Source of the DNA: Caulobacter sp. 602-2
GTDB lineage: Bacteria; Pseudomonadota; Alphaproteobacteria; Caulobacterales; Caulobacteraceae
NCBI RefSeq assembly: GCF_011043625.1
Contig: NZ_JAAKGT010000008.1
Coordinates: forward strand, 144,965 to 208,964
DNA length: 64,000 nt
Reading direction: 5' to 3'
Shown here: positions 54,549-63,832 of the stretch, piece after piece
How positions within the stretch are numbered: position 1 is the first letter of the stretch
How the letters are laid out: every line of letters begins with the position of its first letter
Notes under the pieces: generated by a model
The model's database searches: none
What the model saw: only the letters and a program-made list of their open reading frames with translations
What the model was told of the DNA's origin: nothing
Made by a program: the position numbers and the translations under genes

Positions 54549-57500
54549 ACCTGTCGGCGCCCTTCATCCGCCGTCCGGTGGCGACGGTCCTTTTGACCAT
54601 CGGCCTCGCTTTGGCCGGCATCTTCGCCTTCTTCGTGCTGCCGGTCTCGCCGCTGCCGCAGGTGGACTATCCGACCATCTCGGTGTCGGCCAGCCTGTCG
54701 GGGGCCAGCCCCGAGACCATGGCCTCCAGCGTCGCCACGCCCCTGGAGCGCCGCCTGGGCGTGATCTCCGGCGTCAACGAGATGACCTCGCAGAGCTCGT
54801 CTGGCTCGACACGGGTGACCCTGCAGTTCGACCTCAACCGCAAGATCGACGGCGCCGCGCGCGAGGTGCAGGCGGCCATCAACGCCGCGCGCGCCGACCT
54901 GCCGGCCACGCTGCGCAGCAACCCGACCTACCGCAAGATGAACCCGTCGGACGCGCCGGTGATCATCCTGGCCCTGACCTCCGACACCAAGACCCCCGGC
55001 CAGATCTACGACGCGGTCTCCAACGTCGTGGCCCAGCGCATCTCGCAGGTGAAGGGCGTCGGCGACGTCGAGATCGGCGGCGGCTCGCTGCCGGCCGTCC
55101 GGATCTCGGTCAATCCGTTCCTGCTCAACAAGTATGGCGTCAGCCTGGAGGACGTGCGCGCGGCCATCCAGTCGGCCAACGCCAACCGCCCCAAGGGCGC
55201 GGTCGAGGGCGACGGCAAGCGCTTCCAGATCTACACCTCCAGCAGCGGCCGCAAGGCGGCCGACTACGCCGGCCTGCTGGTCGCCTGGCGCGGCGAGGCG
55301 GGCGTCAAGCTGTCGGACGTGGCCAGCGTCACCGACAGCGTCGCCGACACCCGCACCATCGGCCTGTTCAACGGCAAGCCGGCGATCATCGTGCTGATCA
55401 CCCGCCAGCCGGGGGCCAACATCATCGAGACCGTCGACAGCGTGCGCGCGGCCCTGCCCGAGCTGCGCGAACAGCTGCCCGGCGACATCAACGTGCAGGT
55501 GGCCAGCGACAGCACCAACTCGATCCGCGCCTCGCTGCACGAGATCGAGGTCACCCTGCTGATCTCGATCGTGCTGGTGGTTCTGGTGGTCAGCGCCTTC
55601 CTGCGCAGCGGCCGGGCGACCTTCATCCCGGCGGCGGCGACCATCGTCTCGCTGCTGGGCACCTTCGGGGTGATGTACCTGCTGGGCTTCTCGCTCAACA
55701 ACCTCAGCCTGATGGCCATCACCGTGGCCACGGGTTTCGTCGTCGACGACGCCATCGTCGTGCTGGAGAACACCCAGCGCCACATCGAGGCGGGCATGGA
55801 CCGCTTCAAGGCCGCCACCCTGGGCGCGCGCGAGGTCGGCTTCACGGTGCTGTCGATCAGCGTCTCGCTGGTGGCCGTGTTCATCCCGCTGCTGTTCATG
55901 GGCGGCCAGGTGGGGCGGCTGTTCCGCGAGTTCGCCGTCACCCTGTCGGCGGCGGTGCTGATCTCGCTGGTCATCAGCCTGACGACCACGCCGATGATGT
56001 GCGCCTACCTGCTCAAGGCCCGTCCCGAGGGCCACAAGGAAGGCCGCATCGCCCGCTTCTTCGAGCGGATGTTCGACAAGCTGCAGGCGATCTACGCCCA
56101 CTCGCTGGACTGGGCGCTGCACGCCAAGCCGCTGGTGATGTTCATGCTCGTGGCGGTGATCGGCATGACCATCTGGCTCTACATCGCCGTGCCCAAGGGC
56201 TTCTTCCCCCAGCAGGACAACGGCCAGCTGATGGCCGGCATCCGCGCCGACCAGAGCGTCTCGTTCCAGACCATGGAGCAGAAGCTGCGCGCCGTGGTCG
56301 AGATCATCCGCAAGGACCCGGCGGTGGACACCGTGGTGGGCTTCACCGGCGGCGCCCGGGCCGGCGGCGGCTTCATGTTCGTCAATCTCAAGCCCGCCAG
56401 CGAGCGCAAAGAGAAGGGCAGCGCGGTGATCGCCCGCCTGCGGCCGCAGCTGCAGAAGGTGACGGGCGTCTCAATCTTCCTGAACCCGGTGCAGGACCTG
56501 CGCATGGGCGGCCGGTCGAGCAACTCGACCTACCAGTACACCCTGACCAGCGACTCCAGCGACGCCCTCAAGGAATGGGCGCCGAAGCTGGCCGAGGCGA
56601 TGAAGGAGCATTCCGACGTCATGACCGACGTCGACAGCGACCAGTCGGAAAACGGCGTCGAGACCTTCGTCACCATCGACCGCGACAGCGCCTCGCGCAT
56701 GGGGGTCACGCCCCGGGCGGTGGACAACGCCCTCTACAACGCCTTTGGCCAGCGCCAGGTCGCGACGATCTACGAGGACGTCAACCAGTACTCGGTGATC
56801 ATGGAGTGGCAGCAGCAGTTCGCCCAGGGCCCCGAGGCGCTGAACGACGTCTATGTGCCGACCTCGGCCAGCGGCTCGACCACCACGTCGAGCAGCAGCG
56901 GGGCGGCGGTGAACCCGTCGCTGCGCGACGCCTCCACCGGCTCGGCGCTGAACACCACGGCCACGCCGATGACGCCGCTGACTGCCATCGCCAGCGTCGC
57001 CCAGAGCGCCACCCCCACCAGCGTCAACCACCAGAACGGCGAGCTGGCGACCACCGTGTCGTTCAACCTGCCCGAAGGCGTGTCGCTGTCGCAGGCCCAG
57101 GCGGCCATCACCCAGGCCGAGGCCGACATCGGCCTGCCGACCAGCGTGCGCGGCAGCTTCCAGGGCAGCGCCCGCAGCTACAACGAGCAGATGAAGCAGC
57201 AGCCGTTCCTGATCGCGGCGGCCATCGTGGCGATCTACATCGTGCTGGGCATCCTCTACGAGAGCTACGTCCACCCGGTGACGGTGCTGTCCACCCTGCC
57301 GGCCGCCGGCGTCGGGGCGGTGCTGGCCCTGCTGATCTTCAACATGGAGTTCTCGATCATCGCCCTGATCGGGGTGTTCCTGCTGCTGGGCATCGTCAAG
57401 AAGAACGCCATCCTGATCATCGACTTCGCCCTGGAGGCCCAGCGCGGCCGGGGCCTGACGGCGATCGAAGCAGTGCGGGAGGCCAGCCTGCTGCGCTTCC

Positions 57501-57745
57501 GTCCGATCCTGATGACGACCCTGGCCGCCGCCCTGGGCGCCCTGCCCCTGGCCATCGGTTTCGGCGAAGGCGCCGAACTGCGTCGGCCGCTGGGCATCAC
57601 CATCATCGGCGGCCTGATCGCCAGCCAGCTTTTGACCCTCATCACCACCCCCGTGGTCTACGTCTATCTCGACCGCCTGCGCGGCAAGCGGCGCGACGAG
57701 CGCGACCTGACCCACATGCCCTCCGCGCCGGAGCTCGCCCGATGA
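54545..57745 (+). CDS. mdtC: RND efflux transporter (MdtC-like)
   Basis: A 1066-residue second pump subunit: LSAPFIRRPVATVLLTIGLA at the start, VDDAIVVLENTQRHIEAGMD, and GIVKKNAILIIDFALEAQRG. Relative to MdtB it has an extra Ser/Thr-rich stretch in the second periplasmic loop (TSASGSTTTSSSSGAAVNPS and following, about residues 776-815), probably a disordered surface insertion. It overlaps both neighbours by four bases. Together with MdtB it should form a heterotrimeric pump. Confidence 0.92.
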   Translation: MNLSAPFIRRPVATVLLTIGLALAGIFAFFVLPVSPLPQVDYPTISVSASLSGASPETMASSVATPLERRLGVISGVNEMTSQSSSGSTRVTLQFDLNRKIDGAAREVQAAINAARADLPATLRSNPTYRKMNPSDAPVIILALTSDTKTPGQIYDAVSNVVAQRISQVKGVGDVEIGGGSLPAVRISVNPFLLNKYGVSLEDVRAAIQSANANRPKGAVEGDGKRFQIYTSSSGRKAADYAGLLVAWRGEAGVKLSDVASVTDSVADTRTIGLFNGKPAIIVLITRQPGANIIETVDSVRAALPELREQLPGDINVQVASDSTNSIRASLHEIEVTLLISIVLVVLVVSAFLRSGRATFIPAAATIVSLLGTFGVMYLLGFSLNNLSLMAITVATGFVVDDAIVVLENTQRHIEAGMDRFKAATLGAREVGFTVLSISVSLVAVFIPLLFMGGQVGRLFREFAVTLSAAVLISLVISLTTTPMMCAYLLKARPEGHKEGRIARFFERMFDKLQAIYAHSLDWALHAKPLVMFMLVAVIGMTIWLYIAVPKGFFPQQDNGQLMAGIRADQSVSFQTMEQKLRAVVEIIRKDPAVDTVVGFTGGARAGGGFMFVNLKPASERKEKGSAVIARLRPQLQKVTGVSIFLNPVQDLRMGGRSSNSTYQYTLTSDSSDALKEWAPKLAEAMKEHSDVMTDVDSDQSENGVETFVTIDRDSASRMGVTPRAVDNALYNAFGQRQVATIYEDVNQYSVIMEWQQQFAQGPEALNDVYVPTSASGSTTTSSSSGAAVNPSLRDASTGSALNTTATPMTPLTAIASVAQSATPTSVNHQNGELATTVSFNLPEGVSLSQAQAAITQAEADIGLPTSVRGSFQGSARSYNEQMKQQPFLIAAAIVAIYIVLGILYESYVHPVTVLSTLPAAGVGAVLALLIFNMEFSIIALIGVFLLLGIVKKNAILIIDFALEAQRGRGLTAIEAVREASLLRFRPILMTTLAAALGALPLAIGFGEGAELRRPLGITIIGGLIASQLLTLITTPVVYVYLDRLRGKRRDERDLTHMPSAPELAR

Positions 57746-59166
57746 CCGCCCGCCTGCTGATCGCCCTGCCCCTGCTGGCGCTCGTGACCGCCTGCTCGAC
57801 GACGCCGGCCTACGAGACGCCAAAGCTGGCCGCGCCCACGCCCGCCACGTGGAAGGCGATGGACGGCTGGAAGGCCGCCGCCCCGGCCGATCACCTGGAC
57901 CGCGGCGACTGGTGGACCCTGCTGGGCGACGCCCAGCTGAACGCCCTGGCCGAGCGGGTGAAGGTCGACAACCAGACCATCGCCGCCGCCGAGGCCGCCT
58001 ATCGCCAGGCCCGCGCCCTGGTGAAGGAGCAGCGCGCATCGCTGTTTCCCAGCATCGACCTGTCGGCCTCGGGCACCCGCTCGGGCGGCGGCGGGACCAG
58101 CAGCGCGCCGGGCGCCGGCGGGGCCACCAGCTCGGGCGACACCAAGCGCTACTCCGCCAGCATCGGCGCCAGCTGGGAGCCCGACGTCTGGGGCCGCATC
58201 CGCGCCTCGATCGGCAACGCCGACGCCAGCGCCCAGGCCAGCGCCGCCGACCTGGCGGCCGCCCAGCTGTCGGCCCAGGGAGAATTGGCGGTAAGCTATC
58301 TTGGCCTGCGCCAGAGCGACATCGAGATCGCCCTCGTCCAGGCCAGCGTCGAGGGCTACCAGCGCAGCCTGAAGATCACCCAGAACCGCTACGACGCCGG
58401 GATCGCCCCGCGCTCGGACGTGCTGCAGGCCCAGACCACCCTGGCCAACGCCCAGTCGAACCTGGAGGGCCTGACCCAGACCCGCGCCACCTACGAGAAC
58501 GCCATCGCCGTGCTGGTCGGCCAGCCGGCCAGCGCCTTCCGCATCGCCGCCGATCCGAACTGGACGGCCAGCGTGCCCGAGATCCCGGTCGGCCTGCCCT
58601 CGGCGCTGCTGGAGCGCCGTCCCGACGTCGCCGCCGCCGAACGCCGCGTGGCCGCCGCCAACGCCCAGATCGGCGTGGCCCGCGCCGCCTACTTCCCGAC
58701 CTTCACCCTCAGCGGCAGCGGCACTTCGACCGCCAGCGTGCTGGGCGACCTGTTCTCGGCCTCGGCCAACACCTGGTCGCTGGGGCTGTCGGCGGCCCAG
58801 ACCCTGTTCGACGCCGGCGCCCGCAAGGCCCAGGTCGCCCAGGCCCGCGCCTCGTACGACGCCGCCGCCGCCGACTATCGCCAGACCGCGCTGACCGCCT
58901 TCCAGGACGTGGAGAACCAGCTGACGGCGGTGCGGGTGCTGGAGCGCCAGTACGCCCTCTTGGAGACCGCCTCCAAGGCCGCCGACCAGACCGAGCAGAT
59001 GCTGCTGAACCAGTATCGCGCCGGCCAGGTGGCCTATACCGACGTCGTCACCGCCCAGGCCTCGGCCCTGTCGGCCCGCCGCGACCTGGCCTCCGCCAGG
59101 GTCTCGCGCCAGACGGCGGCCGTGGCCCTGGTGCAGGCGATCGGCGGGGGGTGGACGGGTCTGTGA
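57742..59166 (+). CDS. RND outer-membrane factor lipoprotein (NodT/OprM-like)
   Basis: The protein has 474 residues from an ATG at 57742 that overlaps the mdtC stop. The signal peptide ends in a lipobox (LVTAC, lipidated at C18). Two OEP repeats follow (about 60-270 and 275-470) with LSAQGELAVSYLGLRQSDIE and ALLERRPDVAAAERRVAAAN, the NodT-family signature. It forms the trimeric outer-membrane channel of the pump. A Gly/Ser-rich loop (GGGGTSSAPGAGGATSSG) lies in the first beta-hairpin region and is probably exposed. Confidence 0.93.
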   Translation: MTARLLIALPLLALVTACSTTPAYETPKLAAPTPATWKAMDGWKAAAPADHLDRGDWWTLLGDAQLNALAERVKVDNQTIAAAEAAYRQARALVKEQRASLFPSIDLSASGTRSGGGGTSSAPGAGGATSSGDTKRYSASIGASWEPDVWGRIRASIGNADASAQASAADLAAAQLSAQGELAVSYLGLRQSDIEIALVQASVEGYQRSLKITQNRYDAGIAPRSDVLQAQTTLANAQSNLEGLTQTRATYENAIAVLVGQPASAFRIAADPNWTASVPEIPVGLPSALLERRPDVAAAERRVAAANAQIGVARAAYFPTFTLSGSGTSTASVLGDLFSASANTWSLGLSAAQTLFDAGARKAQVAQARASYDAAAADYRQTALTAFQDVENQLTAVRVLERQYALLETASKAADQTEQMLLNQYRAGQVAYTDVVTAQASALSARRDLASARVSRQTAAVALVQAIGGGWTGL

Positions 59167-59171
59167 GGCCT

Positions 59172-59275
59172 TGCGTCCTTCGAGGCCCGCTGCGCGGGCG
59201 CCTCAGGATGAGGACTTCAGTGCACTGACTTCCTCATCCTGAGGTACGAACCGAAGGGGAGCCTCGAAGGACGCA
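59172..59275. repeat. 105-bp palindromic repeat, copy 2
   Basis: It has the same terminal inverted repeats as 49486-49590 (TGCGTCCTTCGAGGC and GCCTCGAAGGACGCA) and nearly the same interior. It stands just after the efflux operon in the same orientation as copy 1, so the two bracket a 9.6-kb block. Confidence 0.85.
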
Positions 59276-59289
59276 AGGCGCCTGCCCCC

Positions 59290-59652
59290 CTACCCCGCCG
59301 ACGTTTCCATCGCCACGCGCAGCTTGCGCAGGGCGGCGGCGAGTTCGGCCTTGGCGCCGGCCAGCGCCCCGCCGTTGCGCACCGCGCGGCGGGCGTCGGC
59401 CATCGCGCCGCGGTTGATCTGCTCGGCCACCTGGCCGGCGATGCGGTGGAAGTCGCGATGGGCCTCCAGGCAGTGAAGGTGCAGGTGGCTGCCCGGCATG
59501 CGCCTGTGGCCCTCGCCGTGCAGCCACTGGCCGGCGGCGCAGGTCCGCTCGGCCCGGATCGCGGCGGCGTCGACCTTGCCGCCCGCCGCCATGGCGGCCT
59601 CCAGGTCCTCGCAGATGCGGTTGTGAAACGTCGTCTGTTCCAGGAAGTCCAT
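59290..59652 (-). CDS. CZB (chemoreceptor zinc-binding) domain protein
   Basis: The protein has 120 residues from an ATG at 59652 (MDFLEQTTFHNRICEDLEAA). The pattern of a CZB domain is complete: a first His (TTFHNRIC), the C-x-x-G-x-W-L-x-G-x-G turn (CAAGQWLHGEGH), and HxxFH (LEAHRDFHRIAGQ), giving the three-His, one-Cys zinc site. CZB domains usually sit at the C-terminus of chemoreceptors or diguanylate cyclases; here the domain is alone, like small cytoplasmic zinc or HOCl sensors. The longer frame from 59841 adds unrelated residues. Confidence 0.82.
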   Translation of the reverse strand: MDFLEQTTFHNRICEDLEAAMAAGGKVDAAAIRAERTCAAGQWLHGEGHRRMPGSHLHLHCLEAHRDFHRIAGQVAEQINRGAMADARRAVRNGGALAGAKAELAAALRKLRVAMETSAG

Positions 59653-59875
59653 GAGCACGCCCCACGCGCATAGCCAGCGGAAGCCGGGGCATGGCGGCCG
59701 TCGGTTTCGCCAGTGTTGCGGCAAGGTTGCGGTTTGAAGAAACCGTCCCGCAGCCTGGTAGCGCATCTGTTCTGGGAACAGAGGGTCGAAGGACAGCCGG
59801 CGATATCGCGGCGCGTCCCGCACGAAACACGCACGCAACACCCACCCGCATGATCGTGGTCAGGAGTGAGTGCGC

Positions 59876-60142
59876 ATGACCCGAACCGAAGACGACGTCC
59901 GCGAAGCCGCCGCCTGGCTGGAGCGCCTGCGTTCGCCCGAAGCCGGGCAAGGCGACCAGGAGGAGTTCGAGACCTGGGTGGCCCATCCCCGCCGCCGCGA
60001 CGCCTTCGAGGCGGTCAAGGCCGTCGACGCTGAGATCGCCAGCTGGGATCCGCCCACGCCGGCCTCGCCCTGGCCGATCCTGGGCGCGCTGGCCCTGGGA
60101 GCCGGCGGCCTGATGGCGGCCGCAAGCCTGCTGATCCACTGA
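59876..60142 (+). CDS. Stand-alone DUF4880 (FecR N-terminal) membrane protein
   Basis: The protein has 88 residues from an ATG at 59876 with AGGAG 9 bases upstream; a GTG at 59870 is an alternative. Residues 4-55 follow the cytoplasmic DUF4880 anti-sigma domain (VREAAAWLERLRSPEAG, EFETWVAHPRRRDAFEAVKA) and a single membrane helix ends the protein (PILGALALGAGGLMAAASLL). Full FecR regulators continue with a periplasmic domain of about 200 residues, absent here. A TonB-dependent receptor gene is convergent; no ECF sigma factor is visible. Confidence 0.75.
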   Translation: MTRTEDDVREAAAWLERLRSPEAGQGDQEEFETWVAHPRRRDAFEAVKAVDAEIASWDPPTPASPWPILGALALGAGGLMAAASLLIH

Positions 60143-60149
60143 ACGCGAA

Positions 60150-60181
60150 AAGGGCGCCGGTCCGCCAAGACCGGCGCCCTT
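60150..60181. terminator. Terminator between DUF4880 gene and TonB receptor gene
   Basis: AAGGGCGCCGGTC (60150-60162) and GACCGGCGCCCTT (60169-60181) form a perfect 13-base stem with a 6-base loop. On the minus strand it is followed by TTCGCG with a TTTT overlap, so it mainly ends the receptor transcript and may also serve the plus strand. Confidence 0.85.
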
Positions 60182-60262
60182 CCTCGCCGCCGCCGGGGCT
60201 GACTGGGCGGCGAGCACCGGACGCGCAAAGGGGGAGAAGCGCGCCCGGGACTTGGATCGAAC

Positions 60263-63262
60263 CTAGAAGCGCTTGCGGATGCCCACGTAGTAGGAGCGGC
60301 CGAGCACGTCGTAGTTCTGCGGGTCGTAGTTGCCCTCGGTGTCGCCCACCTGCGGCGGAGCCTTGTCGAACAGGTTGTTGACGCCGAAACGCAGGGCGGT
60401 GTCCCAAGGCAGCTCGACGCGGCCGTTGAGGTCGAAGGCGTTGTAGGCCTTCACGCCGCGCGAGGTGCTGGTCGGGGTGACGACCTTGGCCGAGTTCTCC
60501 ATGGCCTCGATCCAGCGCCAGCGCAGGCCCAGGCTGGCCGGACCCCAGGTGTAGGTGCCCGAGGTGACCGACTTCCACTTCGGGTGAGCGGTGCCGGCGG
60601 TGCTTTCCACGCCCGTGCCGATGGTGCCGACATAGTCGTAGACCGGCGCGCCCGGCAGGTTCTGGATCTTGAACTTGTCGGTGTAGCCCAGGGCCACGTT
60701 CAGGGCGAAGGAGCCCGGGATCATGTCCAGGGCGCTGTCGGCGAAGTCGAAGCTCCAGTCGACCTGCACGTCGACGCCGGTGGTCTGGAACTGGCCCAGG
60801 TTCAGCAGCGGCTGGACCGGATTGGTCGGCACGCCGCTGGCCGAGTTACGGGTCAGCAGCGAGCAGTAGTAGTTGTTGGGGTCGTAGGTCGGGTTGGAGC
60901 CGCCCGAGTTGAAGCAGAACTGGAAGGCGTTGACGATCGACAGGCTGCCGATCGCGTCCTTCACCTTGATGTCGTACCAGTCGATCGAGGCCGTCAGGCG
61001 GCTGAGCAGCGGGGTGTCGAACGGCGAGCGCAGGACCGCGCCGAACGAGTAGGTGTCGGCGGTTTCTTCCTGCAGGTCCGGGTTGCCGCCGGTGAGGGCG
61101 AACACCTGGGCCGTACCCAGCTGGTAGCTGTCGATGATCGCGGTCGGCACGCCCTGCGCCAGGCAGAGGCTGCGCACGGCCGCGGCGTTGGCGCCGGTGC
61201 GATACGACGAGCGCACGTCGCAGGGGTCGCCGTTGGTGGTGGTCGACGAGGCCGTGCCGATGGCCACCGAGCCGGTCGAGACCGGCGCGTAGAGCTCGCC
61301 GACGCTCGGGGCGCGGATGGCGCGGTTGTAGCCGCCGCGCAGGCGCACCGGCTCGACGATCTTCCAGTCGAAGTCGGCCTTGTAGGTCTGCACCCCGCCC
61401 ACCGAGCTGTAGTCGGAATAGCGGTAGCCGAGGTCGAGGTTGAACTCCTGGATGAACGGCAGGTCCTTCAGGACCGGCACCAGCAGTTCGCCGTAGACTT
61501 CATAGGTGTCGACCGAACCCGAGGCGTCGCGCAGCACGCTGTAGCCCAGGATGTCGCTGGTGCCGTCGGGCTGGTTCAGCTGGCTGTCGGGCTTGAAGGT
61601 GTATTCGTTGGAGCGGTAGTCGGTGCCGGCGGCGAACTTCACCGTGCCGGCCGGCAGGTCGAACAGCGAACCGGAGACGTTCACCTCGACCATGCGCTGC
61701 TCGAGAGTGTTCTGGTTCAGGGTGCGGCGCGACATGTAGCGGGCGCACTCGACCGACGGCGTCAGGTTGCCGAAGGGGTTCCAGCCGCCGGCGCAGTATT
61801 CCGTGCCGCCGGTCGGGCTGTTGAGCAGGCGCGAGATGGCGCTGGCGCTGGCGCCGCCGGTCTGTTCGTTGTCGAACTTGGCGCGGCTAAACGAGACGTA
61901 GCCGTCCCAGGTCCAGTCCTTGAAGCCGGTTTCACCCGACAGGCCGTTGGTGAACTGGAAGACGTCGTAGCTGTACTTCTGGATGCGCGGACCCAGGATA
62001 TCGAGCGCCTTGTAGAAGGTGAAGGCGGCGTTCGGGGTCGGGCGCGAGGCCAGGATCGGACGGAAGTCGGTCGGGATGAACGGGTTGGTGACCGGAACGG
62101 TCAGGCCGTAGACGTTCGAGGCCAGGGTCGGGTTCGACACGCCCACCGAGACGTAGTCGGTGAAGGTGAACTGCGAGAAGAACTTCAGATTGTCGGTCAG
62201 GTCGTAGTCGACCTTGGCGAACACGGCGTAGCGGTCGAGGTCCGACTGCATCGAGCTGCCGTTGTAGCCGAAGTTCACCTGCTGGGAGGTGCCGGCGGCG
62301 TTGGCGTTGACGATGTAGGCGTTGTCGGTCTGCGGGTCGCGGAAGTTCAGGACCGGCACACCCGAGGTCGAGAACAGGGTCTGGTCGGTGTTGAAGCCGA
62401 TCTGGCCGGTGTAGCGGCCGGCGCTGTTGCCGGTGAGCGCGGCGGTGCCGTAGGTCCCCTGGAACAGGCTGTTGATCGAGGCCAGGGTCGGCAGGTTGGC
62501 GCCGAACAGCACCGTGCCTTGCGGGATGGTCGACAGGCCCGGCGCCGAGGTGCGGAAGATGTAGTAGTCGCGGGCGCTCTGCAGGGCGCGGTCACGGTTG
62601 GTGTAGTCGAACGACAGCACCGCCCGGCCGCGGCCCTCGGCGAAGTCCGACCCGCCGGTGATCGAGAAGCGGAACGACTCCGCGTCGCCCTTCTCGGAGA
62701 TGCCGTACTGGGCGTCGGCGGTCAGGCCGTTGAAGCTGCGCTTGAGCTTGAAGTTGACGACGCCGGCGGTGGCGTCCGAGCCGTAGGCGGTGGAAGCGCC
62801 GCCGGTGATGACTTCGACGTTCTCGATCAGGGCTTCGGGGATGATGTTGAGGTCGACCGAACCATCGGGGTTGGACGGCTGCAGGCGGCGGCCGTCGAGC
62901 AGGATCAGGGTGCGCTTGGCCCCCAGACCGCGAAGGCTGGCGTAGGATTGGCCGCCGTTGAGGCCCGTGCTCGTCGAGCCGGTGTTGCCCTGGCCGAACG
63001 AGCCGGTGAACTGCGGCATCTGCGACAGGGCCTTTTCGACCGTCACCTGGCCGGTGGCCTCGATGGCGGCGGCGCCGACCGTCTGGATCGGGCTGTTGGC
63101 CACGTAGTCCTGGCGGGCGATGCGCGAGCCGGTGACGACGACGGCCTCGACGGCCTGGGGCTCTTCGGGGGCCGCGGCCTCCTGGGCGTGGGCGACGCCG
63201 AGCATCAGCGCGCCATACGCGCAGCCGCCGGCCATCATCCGCTTCAAGGTCCTCGATCGCAT
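60263..63262 (-). CDS. TonB-dependent outer-membrane receptor
   Basis: The protein has 999 residues from an ATG at 63262 with AGGGG upstream. A signal peptide (about 1-26, [10 protein letters not shown]) is followed by a TonB-box-like segment ([10 protein letters not shown]), a plug domain (about 45-165, [39 protein letters not shown]) and a 22-strand barrel ending [11 protein letters not shown] with the terminal Phe. Several surface loops carry cysteines ([21 protein letters not shown]). Such receptors take up iron chelates or, often in Caulobacter, sugars; the ligand is unknown. Confidence 0.93.
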   Translation of the reverse strand: MRSRTLKRMMAGGCAYGALMLGVAHAQEAAAPEEPQAVEAVVVTGSRIARQDYVANSPIQTVGAAAIEATGQVTVEKALSQMPQFTGSFGQGNTGSTSTGLNGGQSYASLRGLGAKRTLILLDGRRLQPSNPDGSVDLNIIPEALIENVEVITGGASTAYGSDATAGVVNFKLKRSFNGLTADAQYGISEKGDAESFRFSITGGSDFAEGRGRAVLSFDYTNRDRALQSARDYYIFRTSAPGLSTIPQGTVLFGANLPTLASINSLFQGTYGTAALTGNSAGRYTGQIGFNTDQTLFSTSGVPVLNFRDPQTDNAYIVNANAAGTSQQVNFGYNGSSMQSDLDRYAVFAKVDYDLTDNLKFFSQFTFTDYVSVGVSNPTLASNVYGLTVPVTNPFIPTDFRPILASRPTPNAAFTFYKALDILGPRIQKYSYDVFQFTNGLSGETGFKDWTWDGYVSFSRAKFDNEQTGGASASAISRLLNSPTGGTEYCAGGWNPFGNLTPSVECARYMSRRTLNQNTLEQRMVEVNVSGSLFDLPAGTVKFAAGTDYRSNEYTFKPDSQLNQPDGTSDILGYSVLRDASGSVDTYEVYGELLVPVLKDLPFIQEFNLDLGYRYSDYSSVGGVQTYKADFDWKIVEPVRLRGGYNRAIRAPSVGELYAPVSTGSVAIGTASSTTTNGDPCDVRSSYRTGANAAAVRSLCLAQGVPTAIIDSYQLGTAQVFALTGGNPDLQEETADTYSFGAVLRSPFDTPLLSRLTASIDWYDIKVKDAIGSLSIVNAFQFCFNSGGSNPTYDPNNYYCSLLTRNSASGVPTNPVQPLLNLGQFQTTGVDVQVDWSFDFADSALDMIPGSFALNVALGYTDKFKIQNLPGAPVYDYVGTIGTGVESTAGTAHPKWKSVTSGTYTWGPASLGLRWRWIEAMENSAKVVTPTSTSRGVKAYNAFDLNGRVELPWDTALRFGVNNLFDKAPPQVGDTEGNYDPQNYDVLGRSYYVGIRKRF

Positions 63263-63488
63263 ACTTGCATCCCCTTTGGATTGGGTCGCGCCCCTCGCGC
63301 TTCCGATCCTCAAGACGCAGCCTGTTTCCGAACCCACACCTTCCCGACAACTTTTTGCCGTAGAGCCAAGTCACGGATTGGTAAGGGGAAAAATTTTTGC
63401 TTTCGGACGTGAGGAAACGCAGGTCGGCTGCGTCTTGATAGATGCGGGCCGCTCATGTCGGCCTCTTGAACAGAGCTACGGGACCGCC

Positions 63489-63695
63489 ATGCCGGACGTG
63501 ATCCAGATCCCCGCCGAACATTTCGAGCGATTGAAGAGCCGCCTGCCCGCCATCACCCGCGAGCACCTCAACAACGTCTACGGCATCAGCGAGACGACCT
63601 GGACCAAGCTGCGCCGTGGCGAGCCGATCAAGCGCGTCACCTGGGAGCGGCTGCTGAGCCGCTACGAGCGCCTGCAGAAGGCCGCCGCATCCTGA
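63489..63695 (+). CDS. 68-residue helix-turn-helix-like protein
   Basis: A protein from an ATG at 63489 ([20 protein letters not shown]). The middle, [20 protein letters not shown], reads as a helix-turn-helix, and the C-terminus is basic ([17 protein letters not shown]). The family is not recognised. It is divergent from the TonB receptor gene across 226 bases, so it could regulate that gene; this is inference from position only. No strong ribosome-binding site is seen. Confidence 0.6.
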   Translation: MPDVIQIPAEHFERLKSRLPAITREHLNNVYGISETTWTKLRRGEPIKRVTWERLLSRYERLQKAAAS

Positions 63696-63832
63696 CTTTC
63701 GCGCATCTGCGCTCCTGACGCCGACGGGCCGGCCTCGCCGCGCCCGCTGTCCTTTCCTTTCCCAAAATCCACGCGCTTCACGGACGTCCCGGCGACGCCC
63801 GGCGCGTTCGCCGCGTGCGCAAAGGCTCCTTC

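Noticed and set aside
54502..57741. A plus-strand frame through mdtC that is open and in frame with the outer-membrane factor (1554 codons in total)
   Set aside because: Only the last 474 codons (from 57742) encode a recognisable product with a lipoprotein signal. The upstream part is a shifted shadow of mdtC.
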